64,000 bases of DNA from Clostridia bacterium (GCA_017525805.1 JAFXSH010000179.1:16021-80020); one strand, 5' to 3'; shown: positions 1 through 9,140, numbered from the stretch's first letter. Notes: generated by a model not told the origin, from the sequence alone. Translations and numbers: made by a program.

Positions 1-541
1 TAAGCCCGGTACCAGTTGGTGGTTTCGCCCTGAACGAGCAGCTCCACGCCGTCCGAGAGGGAGCGGATGCGGGCAGTGGCGGAGGAAGGGCCGGTGCGGA
101 AATTGACCCAGCCGGAAGCGCGGGAGGGCCGGGCCGCGATGTAGAAGGGCTCCGCCACGTCCTTTTCGCTCTTGAGTTCACTATCGAGCTTTTGTTTTTC
201 CGTCTTTACCTCAGCCGCGTTGGAAGTCGTGGGCGCTTTGCCGGGATAGTAGTCAACCAGGAAACGGGCCATGATATAGCCGTCGCCCCTGCTGCCCCAC
301 ACTACGCGGAACCAGCCGTCGTTTCCGGCATAGGACCAATCCACCAGCACGGAATCGCCGTAAGCCACACTGCCGATAACGTTGTCTCCTTTGTAGGGGG
401 CGCTGCGAACCATGACCGGTCTGCCGTTCTCTGTTTTCACATACATGATGCTGGTGCCCCACGCGGTCGCGGCGGCAGTAGAGATCACAGACGCGGTCAG
501 CAGAGAGAAACGAGAAGCATCAGAACCAGGAATTTCTGCAT
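1..541 (-). pseudogene. Secreted SH3-domain protein, frameshifted, runs off the left edge
   Basis: Read leftwards, an AGGAGG ribosome site sits just upstream of an ATG at 541-539. It opens a signal-peptide-like stretch (MQKFLVLMLLVSLC) that meets a TGA at 499-497. In the next frame the reading continues without stops to base 1, finishing the hydrophobic segment (LLTASVISTAAATAWG) and then giving two bacterial SH3 segments, one starting near MYVKTENGRPVMVRSAPYKG and one near WVNFRTGPSSATARIRSL. Such SH3 domains usually bind cell-wall peptides in secreted proteins. One missing base in the short TC run near 500-510 explains the break: restoring it gives a continuous signal peptide and mature protein. 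It could be a real pseudogene, a slippage site or a sequencing error. The C-terminus lies outside the window. Confidence 0.7.
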
Positions 542-608
542 CTCTTTTTCCTCCTGTTGTTTTATTGTAATAAACGGAATCTGTCCGTTTATTTTAGCAC
601 AGCGCGCT

Positions 609-1850
609 TTACGGCAGGTCCTCGTCCACCACGAAGCTGCCGGGAGCGGCCTTTACGGCGCCGGCGTCCAGCCATTGTCCCACCAGCAGCAGGACGCGTT
701 CGGCCTTAGCGTCCAGTTCGCCGCTGCCGCCGCGGCCAACGCCGTTCATGGTCAGCACCACGGCGGTATGGGAATCCGGCTCCACGAACAGATCGGTCAG
801 CATTCCCTGCCAGCGGCCCTGGTGGCCGTACCATGTGCGGCCATCTTCGGCGGTAAAGCGGTACATGGCCAGGCCGTAGGGGCTTTCCACCGTCACCGTG
901 GTTCCCCGCACGGTGCGCTGGTCCGCCCGCATTTCCGCTACGGCTTGAGGGGACAAAAGACGCACGCCATCGGCAGCGCCGCCGCGGGCCAGCATTTGGC
1001 CGATTTTTTCCAGGCCGGACAGGCTGATGTACAGGCTGCCCACGGAGGTGTGATAATGATTGTCGGGGTCGCAGGTATCCTCGTAGCTTTCCCGATCCTC
1101 CTCCAAGTATTTCTCCGCTTTCATATACACCTGGCCATCCTGGGTGTAAGTGCGGGAAAGCGGCCCGGGATCGGGCAGCAGGTGGGCGGCGTAAGCGGCG
1201 TTGACGCCCAAGGGGGCGAACACATGCTCCGTCATATAGGCGTTCAGGCTTTGGCCGGAAGCCCGTTCGATGGCGCTGCCCAAAATGCCGCCGTTCAGGT
1301 TGGCATACTCGTAATGGCTTCCCGGCTCATATTTGGAAAAATAGCGGTTCTGGTCCAGGGTAATTTTTTCCCACTGGGGGGCGGCGTGATAAGGCGCTTC
1401 GCCCAGCAGGGAACTGGTATGGCTCATGACTTGGCGCAATGTGACCGGGGTATCGGGCCAGCGGGGATTTTGGATGGGAACGCCCTCCCCGTAGGTCAGC
1501 GGCGCGTCTAAGTCCAGCTTGTCCGCTTCCTTGAGCTGCATCACGCCCACTGCGGTGATCAGCTTGGTCAGGGAGGCGATCTTATACACCGTGTCGCCGT
1601 CCACGGGCCGGGTGCCGCGCCTGTCATTCGCGCCGTAATAGTAGGCGTACAGGGTTTCCCCGTCCCGGTTCACGATCACGCCCCCGCCGATAGCTTCAGA
1701 CCGGGTGAACAGACGCAGAAAATACGCGTCCGCCGTCCCGGCCTGTTCCGCGTCCAGTTCGCTTAAGCCGGAACAGGGACACAATAGCAGCATCAGGGCC
1801 AGCGCCCACAGCTTGAGCCGCCTCACAGCTTTTCCAGCCGTTCCAAGCAT
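609..1850 (-). CDS. Secreted serine hydrolase of the beta-lactamase / class C penicillin-binding family
   Basis: The protein has 413 residues from the ATG, with a hydrophobic signal segment at about 13-29. The catalytic signature is complete: S93-L-T-K96 (SxxK, nucleophile and base), Y182-A-N184 (YxN) and H343-Q-G345 in place of the KTG box, as in Pfam Beta-lactamase (PF00144) esterase/peptidase-like members. It probably acts outside the membrane on cell-wall peptides or esters; a true antibiotic-degrading role is not implied. The ATG at 1850 lies inside parB. A GTG at 1826-1824 overlaps the parB stop as GTGA and starts directly at the positively charged signal-peptide N-terminus, so the real start may be that GTG, translationally coupled to parB. 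Confidence 0.85.
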   Translation of the reverse strand: MLGTAGKAVRRLKLWALALMLLLCPCSGLSELDAEQAGTADAYFLRLFTRSEAIGGGVIVNRDGETLYAYYYGANDRRGTRPVDGDTVYKIASLTKLITAVGVMQLKEADKLDLDAPLTYGEGVPIQNPRWPDTPVTLRQVMSHTSSLLGEAPYHAAPQWEKITLDQNRYFSKYEPGSHYEYANLNGGILGSAIERASGQSLNAYMTEHVFAPLGVNAAYAAHLLPDPGPLSRTYTQDGQVYMKAEKYLEEDRESYEDTCDPDNHYHTSVGSLYISLSGLEKIGQMLARGGAADGVRLLSPQAVAEMRADQRTVRGTTVTVESPYGLAMYRFTAEDGRTWYGHQGRWQGMLTDLFVEPDSHTAVVLTMNGVGRGGSGELDAKAERVLLLVGQWLDAGAVKAAPGSFVVDEDLP

Positions 1851-2671
1851 TGATACAGCCGCTCCAAATCGTCTTCGCTTTCGTATTGCAGGATGATTTT
1901 CCCGTGCTTGCGGTTGCCCTTGAACACAGTGCGCAGGCCGAAGGTTTCCCGCATGCGGCTCTCCATATCCTGCAATTCCAAGGGCAGGGGCCGGGGCGCG
2001 GGCTTCGGCTTGTAAACCGGCTCCGGCTGGGCGGCCATCTTTTCCAGAGCACGCACGCTCAGCCCCTCCAGGATCACAAGCTGCGCCAGGGCCACCTGGC
2101 GTTTTTCATCCTCAAGGCCCGCCAGCACCCGGGCGTGGCCCGCGCTGATCCGGCCCGCGATCACATCCTGCTGCACGGTTTCCGGAAGCGTCAGCAACCG
2201 CAGGCTGTTGGCCACGGCAGGGCGGGATTTGCCCAGCCGCTTGGCCGCCTGATCCTGGGTATAATGGCAGTTTTCCATGAACTGCTTCATGGCGGAGGCT
2301 TCCTCGATGGGGTTCAGGTCCTCCCGCTGCAAATTCTCGATCAGCGCGGCTTCCATCTGCTCGGCGGGAGTAAAATCCCGCACGATGCAGGGCACAGCGT
2401 CCAGCCCCGCAATGCGGGCAGCCCGAAAGCGCCTCTCACCCGCCACGATGCGGTAGCGCCCGTCTTGTTCCACCACCAGCAGGGGCTGAAGCACCCCCGC
2501 CTGCCGGATGGAATCCGCCAGCGCCTGGAGGGATGCCTCGTCAAAATCCCGCCGGGGCTGGTCCGGGTTCCGGTCCAGCTCCGTAACGGCGATCATGCTC
2601 ACCGTGTTTTCCAGATCACTGCTTTCGGGCAGCAGGGCGTCCAAGCCCCTTCCCAGTCCGGTCTTTTTCAT
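1823..2671 (-). CDS. parB: Chromosome-partitioning protein ParB/Spo0J
   Basis: This 282-residue protein has the usual ParB length. The N-terminus (KKTGLGRGLDALLP) is the conserved segment that contacts ParA. The CTP-binding core is present, with NPDQPR near residues 35-40 and GERRFRAA at 78-85. It is followed by a KorB-like helix-turn-helix (QAAKRLGKSRPAVANSLRLL, about 137-156) that reads parS, and a C-terminal dimerisation region. It acts with ParA in origin segregation and, in spore formers, in sporulation control. It lies downstream of parA on the same strand, separated by 174 bases holding a large inverted repeat. No parS sequence was seen in the window. Confidence 0.95.
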   Translation of the reverse strand: MKKTGLGRGLDALLPESSDLENTVSMIAVTELDRNPDQPRRDFDEASLQALADSIRQAGVLQPLLVVEQDGRYRIVAGERRFRAARIAGLDAVPCIVRDFTPAEQMEAALIENLQREDLNPIEEASAMKQFMENCHYTQDQAAKRLGKSRPAVANSLRLLTLPETVQQDVIAGRISAGHARVLAGLEDEKRQVALAQLVILEGLSVRALEKMAAQPEPVYKPKPAPRPLPLELQDMESRMRETFGLRTVFKGNRKHGKIILQYESEDDLERLYQCLERLEKL

Positions 2672-2713
2672 GCTTTATCTCCACTCCATCCTGGATAATT
2701 TATTCTTGGACCG

Positions 2714-2848
2714 CGGAAGTGTGGAATGCGAAGAGTGGAGTGTGGAGTTTTATATAGTCTTCCACTTTTATTCTGAAACATCAATGAATATAAAGTGTGA
2801 ACTAACTATAACTCCACACTCCGCTCTTCACACGCCACACTTACATCA
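2714..2848. repeat. Long imperfect palindrome between parA and parB
   Basis: Two arms of about 40 bases face each other. The left arm at about 2716-2757 contains gaagagtggagtgtggagtt; the right arm at about 2803-2847 contains aactccacactccgctcttc, close to its reverse complement. The loop between them is about 45 bases and AT-rich. The arms are built from short gagtg/tggag units. The right arm almost touches the parA stop, so on the minus strand it may also act as a terminator or processing hairpin. A similar palindrome built of gagttgag units lies near 37.8 kb. Confidence 0.75.
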
Positions 2849-3613
2849 TTTCAAATTTTTATTCTTCTTAATGATCTCTTGGGAAAGCGCCATATACGCC
2901 TCGGTGCCGGTGCTGCGGGGGTCGTACATATGGATGGGCAAGCCATGGCTGGGGGCTTCGCCCAAGCGCACGGTGCGGGGCACGGTGGTTCTGAACACCT
3001 GGGATTTAAAGTGTTTTTTCACTTCCGCCACCACCTGCAGGCCTAAGTTAGTGCGGCCGTCCAGCATGGTCAGCAGCACGCCCTCGATTTCCAGGCCGGG
3101 GTTCAGCCCCCGTTTCACCCGCTGCACGGTGTTCATCAGGGCGGTGACCCCCTCCAAGGCGTAATACTCGCATTGAATGGGGATCAGGATGCTCTGGGCG
3201 GCGGTGAGGGCGTTCACGGTGAGCAGGCCCAGGGAGGGCGGGCAGTCGATGATCAGAAAATCATACCGGGCGCGGAGGGGCTCCAGCGCCGCGCGCAGGC
3301 GGTATTCCCGGCGGTCCATGTTCGCCAGCTCCAGTTCGGCCCCGGCCAGACGGGTATCCGAAGGCGCCACCCATAATTTCTTCTGCCGGGTGGCTTCCAC
3401 CGTGCTGTCCAGGGTGCATTCCCCCAACAGCGCTTCGTAAACCGTTTTATTGCCGGGCCGGACGCCCAAGCCGCTGCTGGCGTTGCCCTGGGGGTCCATA
3501 TCCACCAGCAGGGTATTCTTTCCCGCCTCAGCCAGGCAGGCCGATAAATTCACGGCGGTGGTGGTTTTGCCAACGCCGCCTTTCTGATTGGCGATACAGA
3601 TGATTTTGCTCAC
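2846..3613 (-). CDS. parA: Chromosome-partitioning ATPase ParA/Soj
   Basis: The protein has 255 residues, typical for Soj-type ParA. It starts MSKIICIANQKGGVGKTTTA, a deviant Walker A motif with the signature lysine (KGGVGKTT, residues 11-18). The Walker A' segment TLLVDMDPQGNASSGLG and the Walker B-like FLIIDCPPSLG are intact. It forms ATP-dependent dimers on nucleoid DNA and moves ParB-parS complexes. It is followed by parB on the same strand and preceded by a small unknown gene. The start has only a weak ribosome site, but the N-terminus matches the family exactly. Confidence 0.96.
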   Translation of the reverse strand: MSKIICIANQKGGVGKTTTAVNLSACLAEAGKNTLLVDMDPQGNASSGLGVRPGNKTVYEALLGECTLDSTVEATRQKKLWVAPSDTRLAGAELELANMDRREYRLRAALEPLRARYDFLIIDCPPSLGLLTVNALTAAQSILIPIQCEYYALEGVTALMNTVQRVKRGLNPGLEIEGVLLTMLDGRTNLGLQVVAEVKKHFKSQVFRTTVPRTVRLGEAPSHGLPIHMYDPRSTGTEAYMALSQEIIKKNKNLK

Positions 3614-3648
3614 GAAAAATCAAATCCTTTTTATCTTTGTATAGTAGA

Positions 3649-4131
3649 TCATTGAAGCCATTCCCGCCACCGGAAAGCGGGATAACAGCTTTTGGCCACC
3701 GAAGCGATGGCGGTAAGCTCTTCTCCGGTCTGGAGGGAGGCGAAGCGGGTGTACAGGGCGCGCAGGGCGGACAGGCTGGGGTGACGCATGGAATAATCCT
3801 GAAGGGATTGCAGATGCGTTTCGTCCACAGGCAGTTCCAGAAAGGGGAGCAGCATCAGTTCGTCCGCCATGGCGGCAAAGTCCTCAAGCCGGGAACGCAC
3901 CCAGGTGCCGTCCTCTAAGGCGATGAGCATGTTTCCTCCGGTCGCTTCCCGCACGGCGAGGAACAGCAGGCTGTCGATTTCCCCGGCCAGGTCATCCTGC
4001 TTGCCGCCGAAGGAAAAACCGTTCAGCCGCCCGGCGATTTCGCGCACAGTGGGCGAAAGCTTTTCCAGCAGCGGCCCGCCCAGCCAGGGCTTGAGCACGA
4101 TCATCACCTGCGCCTGGGAAACCATGGGCAT
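3649..4131 (-). CDS. Conserved-looking protein of unknown function
   Basis: I do not recognise this 160-residue protein. It has no signal peptide, no clear membrane segment and no catalytic motif that I can name. The composition is that of a soluble, mostly helical protein (LSPTVREIAGRLNGF, a glycine-rich turn SFGGKQDD, ending FRWREWLQ). It lies between a glycosyltransferase gene (23 bases upstream) and parA (35 bases downstream), all read leftwards, so it is probably cotranscribed. The reading frame uses the same GC-rich codons as its neighbours, which supports it being real. Confidence 0.65.
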   Translation of the reverse strand: MPMVSQAQVMIVLKPWLGGPLLEKLSPTVREIAGRLNGFSFGGKQDDLAGEIDSLLFLAVREATGGNMLIALEDGTWVRSRLEDFAAMADELMLLPFLELPVDETHLQSLQDYSMRHPSLSALRALYTRFASLQTGEELTAIASVAKSCYPAFRWREWLQ

Positions 4132-4154
4132 TTCCTCCCTTCACGGGCGTAGCT

Positions 4155-5180
4155 TTAGTTGAAACCGAAAATCTTCTGGCATACCTTGTAGCCGCCGATC
4201 ATGACGCTCCGGCCCGTGCGGCCCGGCAGATGGAGCAGCCGCCCCAACAGGCCGTAACGCAGCCGATGGTATACCTGGGGGTTTTCTTCCCGGATGTAAG
4301 CCCACAGTTCCTTTTTCTTTTGCAGGTTTTCTTTCGTGCCGCTTTTGGTGAGCAGCACGGAGGAAACGGTGGTCACGATTTCCAGGAAATTGAGCATATA
4401 CCGGCGCTTGTGCACGTCGTTTACCCCATAGGGGTCCACCTGGCTTACCAGCAGTCGGTTCACCAGCAGCGCCTGATCGATGCGCTTGATCATCACCTGT
4501 TCCTGTACGGACTGATCCTCCCGGCCAATAAAGTAATGATAGAAATCCACATTTAAGTAGTACATCTTTTCCACGTTTTTCAGCGGCACATATACGTACA
4601 GCTCGTCCACGTAGAAGGTGTGCTTGGGCAAGGTCAGCCCGCAGTCCCGCAGAAGCTGGGTGCGGTAGATCACCGAATGCATGAGCATGTACTGGCCTTT
4701 GCGGAAATGCCGGGTTTCCTCCCAGCCGAACACCCGATGCTGGGGCAGGGCGTGGTGATAGCTCATCACGTGCTTGTGCGCCGCCCCCGCTTTATCGTAG
4801 ATATAATTGCTCACCAGCAGGTCGATTTGCTTGTCCGGCGCGGAAAAGTTTTTCAGGGCCTCCAGGATTTTGGGATACGCTTCCCCGTCCACCCAGTCGT
4901 CGCTGTCCACCACTTTGAAATACAGGCCGGAAGCGTTTTTCAGCCCCGTCATCACCGCGTCGCCGTGGCCGCCGTTCTCCTGATGGACAGCCTTTACGAT
5001 GCCTGGATAGCGTCGTTCGTAATCGTCGGCGATGCGGGCGGTATCGTCCTTTGAGCCGTCGTCCACCACCAGGATTTCCACCTGCTCGCCCCCCGGCAGC
5101 AGCGATTCGATGGCGTGGGCCATGTAATCCTGGGAATTATAGCAGGGAACCGCAATCGATAACAGTTTCATGCCCCTCAT
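4155..5180 (-). CDS. Family 2 glycosyltransferase
   Basis: This 341-residue protein is a GT2 (GT-A fold) glycosyltransferase. The start MKLLSIAVPCYNSQDY is the usual opening beta strand; the nucleotide-sugar site shows ILVVDDGSKDDT and the metal-binding DxD is VVDSDDWVD. The C-terminal part has the aromatic and basic pattern common in cell-surface polysaccharide enzymes, without transmembrane segments. The sugar and acceptor cannot be told. The annotated start is three codons before the more likely MKLLS start. It heads a leftward cluster with parA and parB, and a good promoter lies 115 bases upstream. Confidence 0.85.
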   Translation of the reverse strand: MRGMKLLSIAVPCYNSQDYMAHAIESLLPGGEQVEILVVDDGSKDDTARIADDYERRYPGIVKAVHQENGGHGDAVMTGLKNASGLYFKVVDSDDWVDGEAYPKILEALKNFSAPDKQIDLLVSNYIYDKAGAAHKHVMSYHHALPQHRVFGWEETRHFRKGQYMLMHSVIYRTQLLRDCGLTLPKHTFYVDELYVYVPLKNVEKMYYLNVDFYHYFIGREDQSVQEQVMIKRIDQALLVNRLLVSQVDPYGVNDVHKRRYMLNFLEIVTTVSSVLLTKSGTKENLQKKKELWAYIREENPQVYHRLRYGLLGRLLHLPGRTGRSVMIGGYKVCQKIFGFN

Positions 5181-5295
5181 CTCCCGTACTGAAATGGTCT
5201 GTTACCGCATCTATTATACACGATTTTTCCAGGAAAAGAAACCTATATCATTTATATTGTGCGGCGTGCGCCCATCCGGGGCCCGCCGCATCCTC

Positions 5296-5324
5296 ATTAT
5301 GTCATAGCCCGGGAAAAGCGTCAA
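5296..5324 (-). promoter_or_regulatory. Sigma-A type promoter for the GT2-parAB cluster
   Basis: On the minus strand, TTGACG (5324-5319) and CATAAT (5301-5296) are separated by 17 bases. It is about 115 bases upstream of the glycosyltransferase start and points towards it. The rest of the 343-base gap between this gene and mreB (5181-5523) shows only a small cgggaaaacccg hairpin near 5490 and the mreB ribosome site. Confidence 0.6.
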
Positions 5325-5523
5325 GGGTCATTTCTGTGGATTTCGGGGCATACATCCCATCCGGCTTGTCGAGTTTTACAAAAAGTGGAGAATGAATGCC
5401 AAAATTTCGGGATTTCTTCTAAAAAAGTAGCAAACAGTTCCCATAAACAGGGTAAAAAGAAGGAATTCCTGTTCGTGCGTCGAATAAAATACGGGAAAAC
5501 CCGCAAGCAAAGGAGAAGCATGC

Positions 5524-6552
5524 ATGGCAACGGTTCTGGACATTGGCGTCGATCTGGGAACATCCAGCGTCGTCATTTACGGCAAGGGGAAGGATGTGGT
5601 GCTCAACGAGCCCGCCGTGATCGCTTTTGACCGGGATACCCGCAATGTGCTGGCAGTGGGTGAGGAAGCCCGCCGCATGATGGGCCGCACCCCCAGCAAT
5701 ATTGCCGCGATCCGTCCTTTGCGCAGCGGCGTGGTGGCGGATTTGGATATGACCTGCACCATGCTGCGGTATTTCGTGGGCAAAGCGGTGGGCAAGCATC
5801 TGATCGGCGGCCCCCGGATATTGATTTCCGTGCCCACGGGCGTAAACGAAATGGAAAAACACCGGATCACCACCAGCCTGTTTGAAACCGGCGCCCGCCG
5901 CACCCAATTGATGGACCGTCCCATTGCGGCAGCCATCGGCGCGGGCCTGCCCGTGGGGGAAGCCTACGGAAAAATGATCGTGGATATCGGCGGCGGGGCC
6001 GCGGATATCGCCGTGCTCTCCCAGGGCCAGATCATCGCCAGCAACCGGGAATCCGTCAATCAGGTGGGAAGCGACGCTTTTGACGACGCCATCATCCGCT
6101 ATATCCGGCGCAAGCATAATCTGCTCATCGGCGAACCCACCGCCGAGGACCTGAAAATCAGCATTGGCTCCGCCCTGCCCCGCAGCGAACAGTTTTATAT
6201 GGAAATCACCGGGCGCAACCTGATTTCCGGCCTGCCCAAGATCATGCGCATCACCAGCGACGAAATCGCCGAGGCCCTGGAGGACCCGCTGCACAGCCTG
6301 ATGGAAGCCATCCAGGCCGTGCTGGAAAAAACCCCCGCCGAACTGCTGGCCGATATTTTTGAAACGGGCATCACCCTTACCGGCGGCGGCGCGCTGCTTT
6401 CCGGCCTGACGGAGGCCATTGCCCTGGGGCTGAAGGTGGACTGCCGCCTGGCGGAATACCCCCAGGAATGCGTGGCCCGGGGCTGCGGGATGACCTTGGA
6501 AAACTGGAGCGAATACGGAAAGTATTTGAGCGACAGGCGCAAGAGACGGTAA
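5524..6552 (+). CDS. mreB: MreB/Mbl-family actin-like rod-shape protein
   Basis: The 342-residue protein has the full bacterial actin fold motifs. Phosphate 1 is IGVDLGTSSVVIYGKG, the connect region follows NEPAVIAFD, phosphate 2 is IVDIGGGAADIAVLS, and the adenosine motif is LTGGGALLSGL. It polymerises under the membrane and directs peptidoglycan synthesis along the cell length. It stands alone without mreC or mreD, as is common for Mbl or MreBH paralogues, so the exact paralogue is uncertain. AAAGGAG lies 8 bases before the ATG. A rho-independent terminator follows directly. Confidence 0.92.
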   Translation: MATVLDIGVDLGTSSVVIYGKGKDVVLNEPAVIAFDRDTRNVLAVGEEARRMMGRTPSNIAAIRPLRSGVVADLDMTCTMLRYFVGKAVGKHLIGGPRILISVPTGVNEMEKHRITTSLFETGARRTQLMDRPIAAAIGAGLPVGEAYGKMIVDIGGGAADIAVLSQGQIIASNRESVNQVGSDAFDDAIIRYIRRKHNLLIGEPTAEDLKISIGSALPRSEQFYMEITGRNLISGLPKIMRITSDEIAEALEDPLHSLMEAIQAVLEKTPAELLADIFETGITLTGGGALLSGLTEAIALGLKVDCRLAEYPQECVARGCGMTLENWSEYGKYLSDRRKRR

Positions 6553-6573
6553 AAGGGAATATGACAAATGGGA

Positions 6574-6600
6574 GCGCGGCATTTTTCCGCGTTCTTTTTT
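6574..6600 (+). terminator. Terminator after mreB
   Basis: The stem gcgcgg/ccgcg with a short T-rich loop is followed by a run ending in six T residues. Confidence 0.8.
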
Positions 6601-6778
6601 GGTATGCCGGACATGGCGGGCGAAGGGCCCTGAACGCTTCCTTTTGAACGCTCTATAGCCCCCAGGTTTTGGATTTTCCCGCTATCAGTGTTTAAATATC
6701 CAGTTTTTCGCTCGAAAAAGAATGATATGATAATGCCGGATAAAGAGAACCCCCCGTGCAGACGAAAGGAGACGGAAC

Positions 6779-8574
6779 ATAAAAAACGGAATGAGAATCT
6801 TCGCCGCGGTCCTGGCCGTTATGCTACTGACCGTGCCCGCCTTTGCGGAAGAAACCGCCCGCCCCGGCATCACCGCCCATAAAGCCAACGGCATCGTGAT
6901 CGACGGCAGCTTAGCCGACTGGAACCTGGATTCCCCCGCCGTGGTGGACGACGCTTCCCAGATCGTGCGCGACGCCGTGTTCTGGCAGGGCCCCAACGAC
7001 TGCTCCGCCAAGTTCTACCTGGCCTGGGATGAAGATAACCTGTACATCGCCGCCGACGTGACCGAGGACAGCCCCCTGGGCGCCATTGAAATGCTGCCCA
7101 TCGACGGCGAAGACAACCTGATGCTCTACATCTCCACCGATCCCACCGCCGACCCCAACCGCACCGAATACGGCACCGGCGACTTCCTGATCTGCTTCGT
7201 CATGGATGAAGGCTTCTGGGATACCGCCATCGACCGCTCCATGGTGCCCAAGGACGCCCGCCAGCGCTTTGTGAGCCTCGGCATGGACGGCGGCGAAAGC
7301 GTTCTGCCCGGCTACAAATGCGCCGTGCAGATGACCGCCACCGGCTTACCACCATTTTGGAAGTGGACGGCCTGAAATTCAAGGACCTGAACAAAAACGG
7401 CGCTCTGGATGTGTATGAGGACTGGCGTGTGGATACCGACACCCGCATCGACGGTCTGGCTACCGGCGAAGTGGACAAGGCCAATGTGGACCAGGCTGCC
7501 ACCCGCATCCTTCGCTTCAAGTACAACAAGGACCTGTTTGAGAATCCCTACTGCGACGTGCAGGCCGCCGTGGAACTGTGCGCCAGCGCCGAGTGGGCCG
7601 CCAATCCCACCGAAATCACCAACGACGAAGAACTGCGCGCCGCCCGGAATCCCTATGAAGTGGAGCTGACCGAAAAGCTGCAGGCCAAGAGCGCCGTGCT
7701 GGTGAAGAACGACAACAACCTGCTGCCCCTGGCCAAGGACGCCAAGGTTTATTTAGACGCCAGCAGCAAGGACGCCAAGGAAGCCTATGCCAAGTATTTC
7801 GCCGAAAAGGGCGCTACCCTGGTGGAAGAAATGGAAGACGCTGACGTGGTCGTGGGCGACTTCGGCTCCATCAACGACGCCACCGAGCTGTTCATTGAAG
7901 ACGCTCAGGACGCCGGCAAGCCCATCGTGCTGACCCTGAACTGCACCAAACCCACCCAGTACGCCATCGAGAACGCCGACGCGCTGATCTACATGAGCTA
8001 CAGCCAGGGCGCTGACCACGGCTCCACCGAAGGCGGCTTCATCACCGGTACCGCGCCTTGGGTCTATGCCGACATGATCTTCGGCGACCGTGAACCCGGC
8101 GGCGTCATCAACAAGGAAATCGCCCGGGATACCGTGAACGACAACGAGCAGTGGAAAGACCTGGCGGGCGACCAGGGCGCTTCTCCCATCAATTACGGCG
8201 ATCCCCTGGTCACCTATCAGTTCGGCATGAGCTACGGCAAGGACCCCGAATTCAAGTATTCCTGCCTGATCCTGCCCATCGCTCAGGAAACCGTGGAAGT
8301 GGAATCCGGCTCCTCCACCACCCTGCAGACCACCGTGTGGAACCAGGCTAAGGTGGGCGAACCCTTCACCATCTACTGCCTGCTGCGCAACACCGGTGCG
8401 GACGGCCTCACCACCGCCCAGGCCAAGGTGAACGGCGAAGTGGTTGCCGAAAAGATCATGACCGTGGAAGGCGGCTCCTGGCGCGTTGTCCAGATGGACA
8501 TCACCGTGGACGCTCCCGGTGAATACACCATCGAAATCGGCGACGCCGTCAACACTATCAAGATCGCTGAATAA
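6779..8574 (+). pseudogene. Broken secreted CBM9-like / GH3 beta-glucosidase gene with internal deletions
   Basis: The first part (from ATG 6791) encodes a signal peptide ending in AFAEE and a CBM9/DOMON-like sugar-binding domain (GIVIDGSLADW, FYLAWDEDNLYIAADVTEDSP). Near 7347 the reading jumps frame into glycoside hydrolase family 3 sequence (TTILEVDGLKFKDLNKNGA, VYEDWR). Near 7450-7476 it then skips the whole catalytic barrel and resumes at its last helix (NVDQAATRILRFKYNKDLF), followed by the second GH3 domain and a C-terminal beta domain up to 8574. The barrel's catalytic aspartate is absent, so no glucosidase activity is expected. A good AAAGGAG site at 6765-6771 is spaced for a codon at 6779-6781 that reads ATA, not ATG, which suggests a lost start. 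Assembly error is an alternative cause. Confidence 0.8.
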
Positions 8575-8594
8575 TTCCCCATAATAAACCCTTG

Positions 8595-8627
8595 CCCGGC
8601 AGAGCATTAAGGCCCTGCCGGGTTTTT
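8595..8627 (+). terminator. Terminator after the GH3 remnant
   Basis: The arms cccggcag and ctgccggg enclose a short loop and are followed by TTTTTCTCTTTTC. Confidence 0.88.
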
Positions 8628-8674
8628 CTCTTTTCTTTTTTTGAAATCTATGGAACTTTTTCGGTTTTCTTTCG

Positions 8675-8680
8675 TATAAT
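8675..8680 (+). promoter_or_regulatory. Probable -10 box for the cystatin-like gene
   Basis: A perfect TATAAT lies 59 bases before the start codon. The -35 region is poor (GGAACTT-rich), so an activator or a weak promoter is likely. Confidence 0.45.
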
Positions 8681-8738
8681 ACAGTGTGACCGATAAGGCA
8701 CACAAAAAAGCGCCCGCGCGCGGAAGGAAGAAAAACAA

Positions 8739-9122
8739 ATGAAGAAGATCATTTCTCTGATTCTGGCCGTTCTGCTTCTCGCATCCACCATGATGATGGT
8801 TCCCGCTTTGGCGGAAAACGCTTTGTCCGGCGGCTGGACGCCCGCAGGAGACCCCGCCATCACGGAGGAAATCCGCGCCCTGTTCGATCAGGCCATGGAG
8901 GGCCTCCTGGGCGTGGATTACGTGCCGGTGGCCTATCTCGGTTCCCAGGTCGTGGCCGGAACGAATCACGCCATCCTCTGCCAGGCCACGGTGGTGTATC
9001 CCGGCGCCCAGCCCAAGTGGACCATCGTTTATCTGTATGAGGACCTGACGGGCCATGCGGAGATTTTGAGCATCGCCGATTTCGATTTTGGCGGCCTGTG
9101 CACTTACGGGGCGGAAGAATAA
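8739..9122 (+). CDS. Small secreted cystatin-like protein (possible cysteine-protease inhibitor)
   Basis: The 127-residue precursor has a clear signal peptide (1-25, cleaved after PALA). The mature protein of about 100 residues carries the three cystatin landmarks in order: an N-terminal GG (31-32), the loop QVVAG (70-74) in the context SQVVAGTNHAI, which strongly resembles animal and plant stefins and phytocystatins (QVVAGTNY), and a later P-x-W (92-94). The helix DPAITEEIRALFDQAMEGL before the strand also matches the fold. Cystatins block papain-like proteases by inserting these loops in the active site. That it inhibits a host or rival protease is inference. It has its own GGAAGG ribosome site and its own terminator. 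Confidence 0.7.
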   Translation: MKKIISLILAVLLLASTMMMVPALAENALSGGWTPAGDPAITEEIRALFDQAMEGLLGVDYVPVAYLGSQVVAGTNHAILCQATVVYPGAQPKWTIVYLYEDLTGHAEILSIADFDFGGLCTYGAEE

Positions 9123-9140
9123 CCGAATGGCAAAAACAGA

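Noticed and set aside
192..1511. Long plus-strand open frame opposite the serine hydrolase gene
   Set aside because: It is the antisense shadow of a gene with complete catalytic motifs; its own protein is His/Gly/Ala-rich without any family pattern.
1..6000. parS site near parA-parB
   Set aside because: I looked for the palindrome tgtttcacgtgaaaca and found no convincing match.
5419..6582. 387-codon minus-strand frame opposite mreB
   Set aside because: A shadow of mreB; it resembles GC-rich antisense frames throughout the window.
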